DNA of 49,476 nt from Apostichopus californicus (lineage: Eukaryota; Echinodermata; Holothuroidea; Aspidochirotida; Stichopodidae). The stretch's first letter is position 1, and every line of letters begins with the position of its first letter. The notes beneath the pieces were generated by a model. The model saw only the letters and a list, made by a program, of their open reading frames with translations. It made no database searches and had not been told where the DNA came from. Positions 47,384 to 49,476 of the stretch are shown piece by piece. The stretch covers positions 1 through 49,476 of the forward strand of contig JAIPMN010009735.1 of assembly GCA_020650975.1 (NCBI GenBank), given 5' to 3'. The position numbers and the translations under genes were made by a program.

Positions 47384-47660
47384 GGAGTGTTAGCTCAGTG
47401 GTTAACGCCGGTGCCTTTCAATCTTAATGTCCCGAGTTCGAGTCACTCCAAGATTAATGTATGTCGTCCAGTTACAGAGTTGTTGACAATTGACAATTCA
47501 TAATCATGGACTAGGCCTTAATATGAATCTAAGAGACTGACTTCGGTCAGCTTGCGTCTTTGATAAGCCAATAATGGCTTCTTCGCGAGTTCCTGCTTGC
47601 AGGAGGATCTAAAATACATACATACATACATACACGCATACATACATACATACACACATA
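47384..47660 (+). mobile_element. tRNA-derived SINE, copy 2, with (CATA)n tail
   Basis: Starts GGAGTGTTAGCTCAGTGG (box A) with an intact box B (gttcgagtc). The acceptor-stem ends GGAGTG and CACTCC still pair. The body matches copy 1; the 3' end aggaggatctaaaa runs into (cata)n to about 47660. Not a functional tRNA gene. Confidence 0.9.
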
Positions 47661-47874
47661 CAATACTGATGATCTTTGTACTTGTAACAAACGCTTATAA
47701 ATCTTATCAAAAATGCCTACATTGGTATCACTGGTCGCTAGAGTCCTATCAAATTTGGCAGACCAGGTCAAATTCAAGGATCTAGTTTTCTGCTTCTCCC
47801 AGGTTTACAATTTATAACACAACACGGACAAATATCATTACTTCGATAATACTTCGATAATTTTCTTACGACCA

Positions 47875-48278
47875 GGGGGTAGGAGCCGGGGGGTACTGGG
47901 GGCACGTGGGCCCCCCCCCCCCCCCCCACTTTTCTCCAAAATAGCAAATTTGCTCTACTGGCAAATAATATGTGCCCCTTTGATGAAGAACTGTCTTTTG
48001 GATAAGCCTTTGTCAATTTTAATATTTCATTTTAATTATTTATGTTAAGTCTGTACATGCTATTTCTAAAGTGGCATCCCATATCTTTTTGCAGCACGGT
48101 AAACAATAAACAATCTCAATAAATTCTATTGATAGCATACTAACACATCATATATATTTAAGTGATATGGCCGGCGTGTATCGGTTTATAGCATAACGAG
48201 TGGTGGTTGTGGAATGAGAAAGTGCCCCTCTAATATTGTGCCCCCCCCCCCACTTTTTGGAAGCTTCCTACCCCTTGC
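47875..48278. mobile_element. Possible MITE with weak terminal inverted repeats
   Basis: The left end agggggtaggagccgggg mirrors the right end, whose reverse complement reads aaggggtaggaagcttcc. Both ends adjoin C-runs with gtgcccc/gcccc-actttt motifs. No clean target duplication is found, so this is tentative. Confidence 0.35.
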
Positions 48279-49401
48279 TTACGATATAGTGACATGTGAA
48301 GTTATCACAACTATTAGGAAACCGGTGGCGTTTAGTGGTCTAGCCAGCTTGTCCCGAAATTTTTTAGTTTGGCTCGGATGGATGCCTTTCGACTGGTTCA
48401 TCTCTGGTTTCGACTACATTTTCAACAAATTGAATTATTTCGACTTTTCTTCGAATTTGTTTTTCGATTTATAAACATGACAACACAAAGTTTCAAGATT
48501 TTGTTTCATTTGACACAGCTTTCTGGAAAGTTGAACCATTTGAAAATTCTTCTCGAAATTTCGACTTTTGTTATCGACCTTTTGCCTCAGTCTTTTCTTT
48601 TTGAAATTGTGAATCAAATCGTGACAGAATTTCCCATAAACTTCATAAACTATGAATGTTAGGTGTTTCATCCTTATTTTCCTTTCATGACATCTTATCT
48701 TAGAATCTTTATCATTTCATTGAACTTTTAAAGTTACATGCCTTTTGTGTATGTGTGTGTGTATGTAGGTCACCTCGATTTCCCTCATACCCTCATTTTA
48801 GCCACAATGATATGTCACATAAATCCAGCTTAACAAAACTCCCCTCTCTTCCCCCCCCCCCCCTCCAACGAGAATACATATATGTTCAAAAGTTCCTCTT
48901 AATTAACGTACTACACTCCTCACACTAAATGTATATATTGAAACTGTTCATGTGCAACCAGTGCATGTGGTTACAGCACGGATATGTTGAACATTCATAG
49001 GCTAAATTCAGCAGCCTATACTGGCCCCAATTTTAACAGACATATAGTTGAAAATTACTTTCCTGTTGGTTCTAAATCTCCAAATCATTCCCAGACAAAA
49101 AAAGATTTTTTTCATAATCATACTTTTGCCGTGGATTCCATAAGCCATCGTGCAGTTCTTTACAAATTTATGGAGCAGCTGTTTTTCTTGTGAGATGGCA
49201 TCATAAAGACACTTGGAATCAAACTATATATAGCGTTGTAGAGTATTTCTGATCGGGGTAGGGGGGGGGGGCACTGTAATTGACTGTGAATGCAGAAGGT
49301 TACCACAAAAAGGAGGCCAGTTGTTGGCGGTCCCGGAAGCTTCGTCATGATTTTCAGCTATTTCGTGCCTTCTTATGTAAACATTATCAAACACAAAAAA
49401 T
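48279..49401. other. Right-flank intergenic DNA
   Basis: Contains a T/C-rich stretch of repeated ttcgac/cgaaat words (48350-48620), a C13 run (48851-48863) and a G-run near 49260. No supported gene. Confidence 0.5.
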
Positions 49402-49476
49402 CAGTGGCGTAGGAAGGTACTTTTGAGTGGGGGGCTGAAGACTGATGGCCGGCCTGGGGGAGGGGTCTTTTTTTGG
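49402..49476. mobile_element. Left end of an hAT-type MITE cut by the window edge
   Basis: CAGTGGCGTAGGAAGGTAC is a typical hAT terminal sequence, sharing CAGTGGCG with the element at 36851. The other end is outside the window, so the target duplication cannot be checked. Confidence 0.55.

Noticed and set aside
47384-47455. Genuine tRNA gene at SINE copy 2
   Set aside because: The D and anticodon stems are poor, and a second copy with the same non-tRNA body shows it is a retroposon.
48214-48671. Overlapping frames at the right side rich in Phe/Leu
   Set aside because: They come from T/C-rich low-complexity sequence (repeated ttcgac words); no conserved motif.

Overview
The window is nuclear DNA of an intron-rich animal. 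It is AT-rich and its exons are short (57-217 nt). Introns run to about 5.6 kb and hold minisatellites, tRNA-derived SINEs, hAT-type MITEs and many poly-C/poly-G tracts. A marine invertebrate, perhaps an echinoderm or related deuterostome, fits best, but species cannot be read from this sequence alone.

Two genes can be assembled exon by exon. (1) On the + strand, 337-31962 holds the 3' part of a VPS13 gene of the VPS13A/C type, the bridge-like lipid transfer protein. Twenty-nine phase-compatible exons give 4041 nt, or 1346 residues plus a TAG stop. They cover the VAB adaptor-binding repeats, the conserved C-terminal region including the ATG2-like part, and the terminal PH-like domain. The N-terminal part lies left of the window. 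(2) On the - strand, 44114-38135 holds a complete five-exon dihydrofolate reductase (DHFR) gene: 561 nt, 186 residues, all exon phases matching. The two genes are convergent and share a tail-to-tail intergenic region of roughly 4 kb that contains a SINE and an hAT MITE.

Layout: 1-336 intron; 337-31962 VPS13 exons and introns, with six minisatellite arrays, a diverged 235-bp direct duplication and a CpG-rich 0.9-kb block; 31963 to about 34000 VPS13 3' UTR; 34000-38134 intergenic and DHFR 3' side; 38135-44114 DHFR with an hAT MITE in intron 3; 44115-46900 DHFR upstream region with a possible 5' UTR intron and an E2F-like promoter motif; 46900-49476 intergenic DNA with two related tRNA-SINE copies (one just downstream of the motif, one upstream in DHFR terms) and a truncated hAT MITE at the right edge.

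The most interesting items are three candidate phase-0 microexons (18, 39 and 15 nt) in the two longest VPS13 introns, an Asp at the position where vertebrate DHFRs carry the catalytic Glu, a MITE that split a minisatellite with a perfect 8-bp target duplication, and a SINE family whose head still folds like a tRNA. I found no CRISPR array, operon or other prokaryote-type system. The two genes are not known to act in one pathway: VPS13 moves lipids at membrane contacts and DHFR makes tetrahydrofolate.
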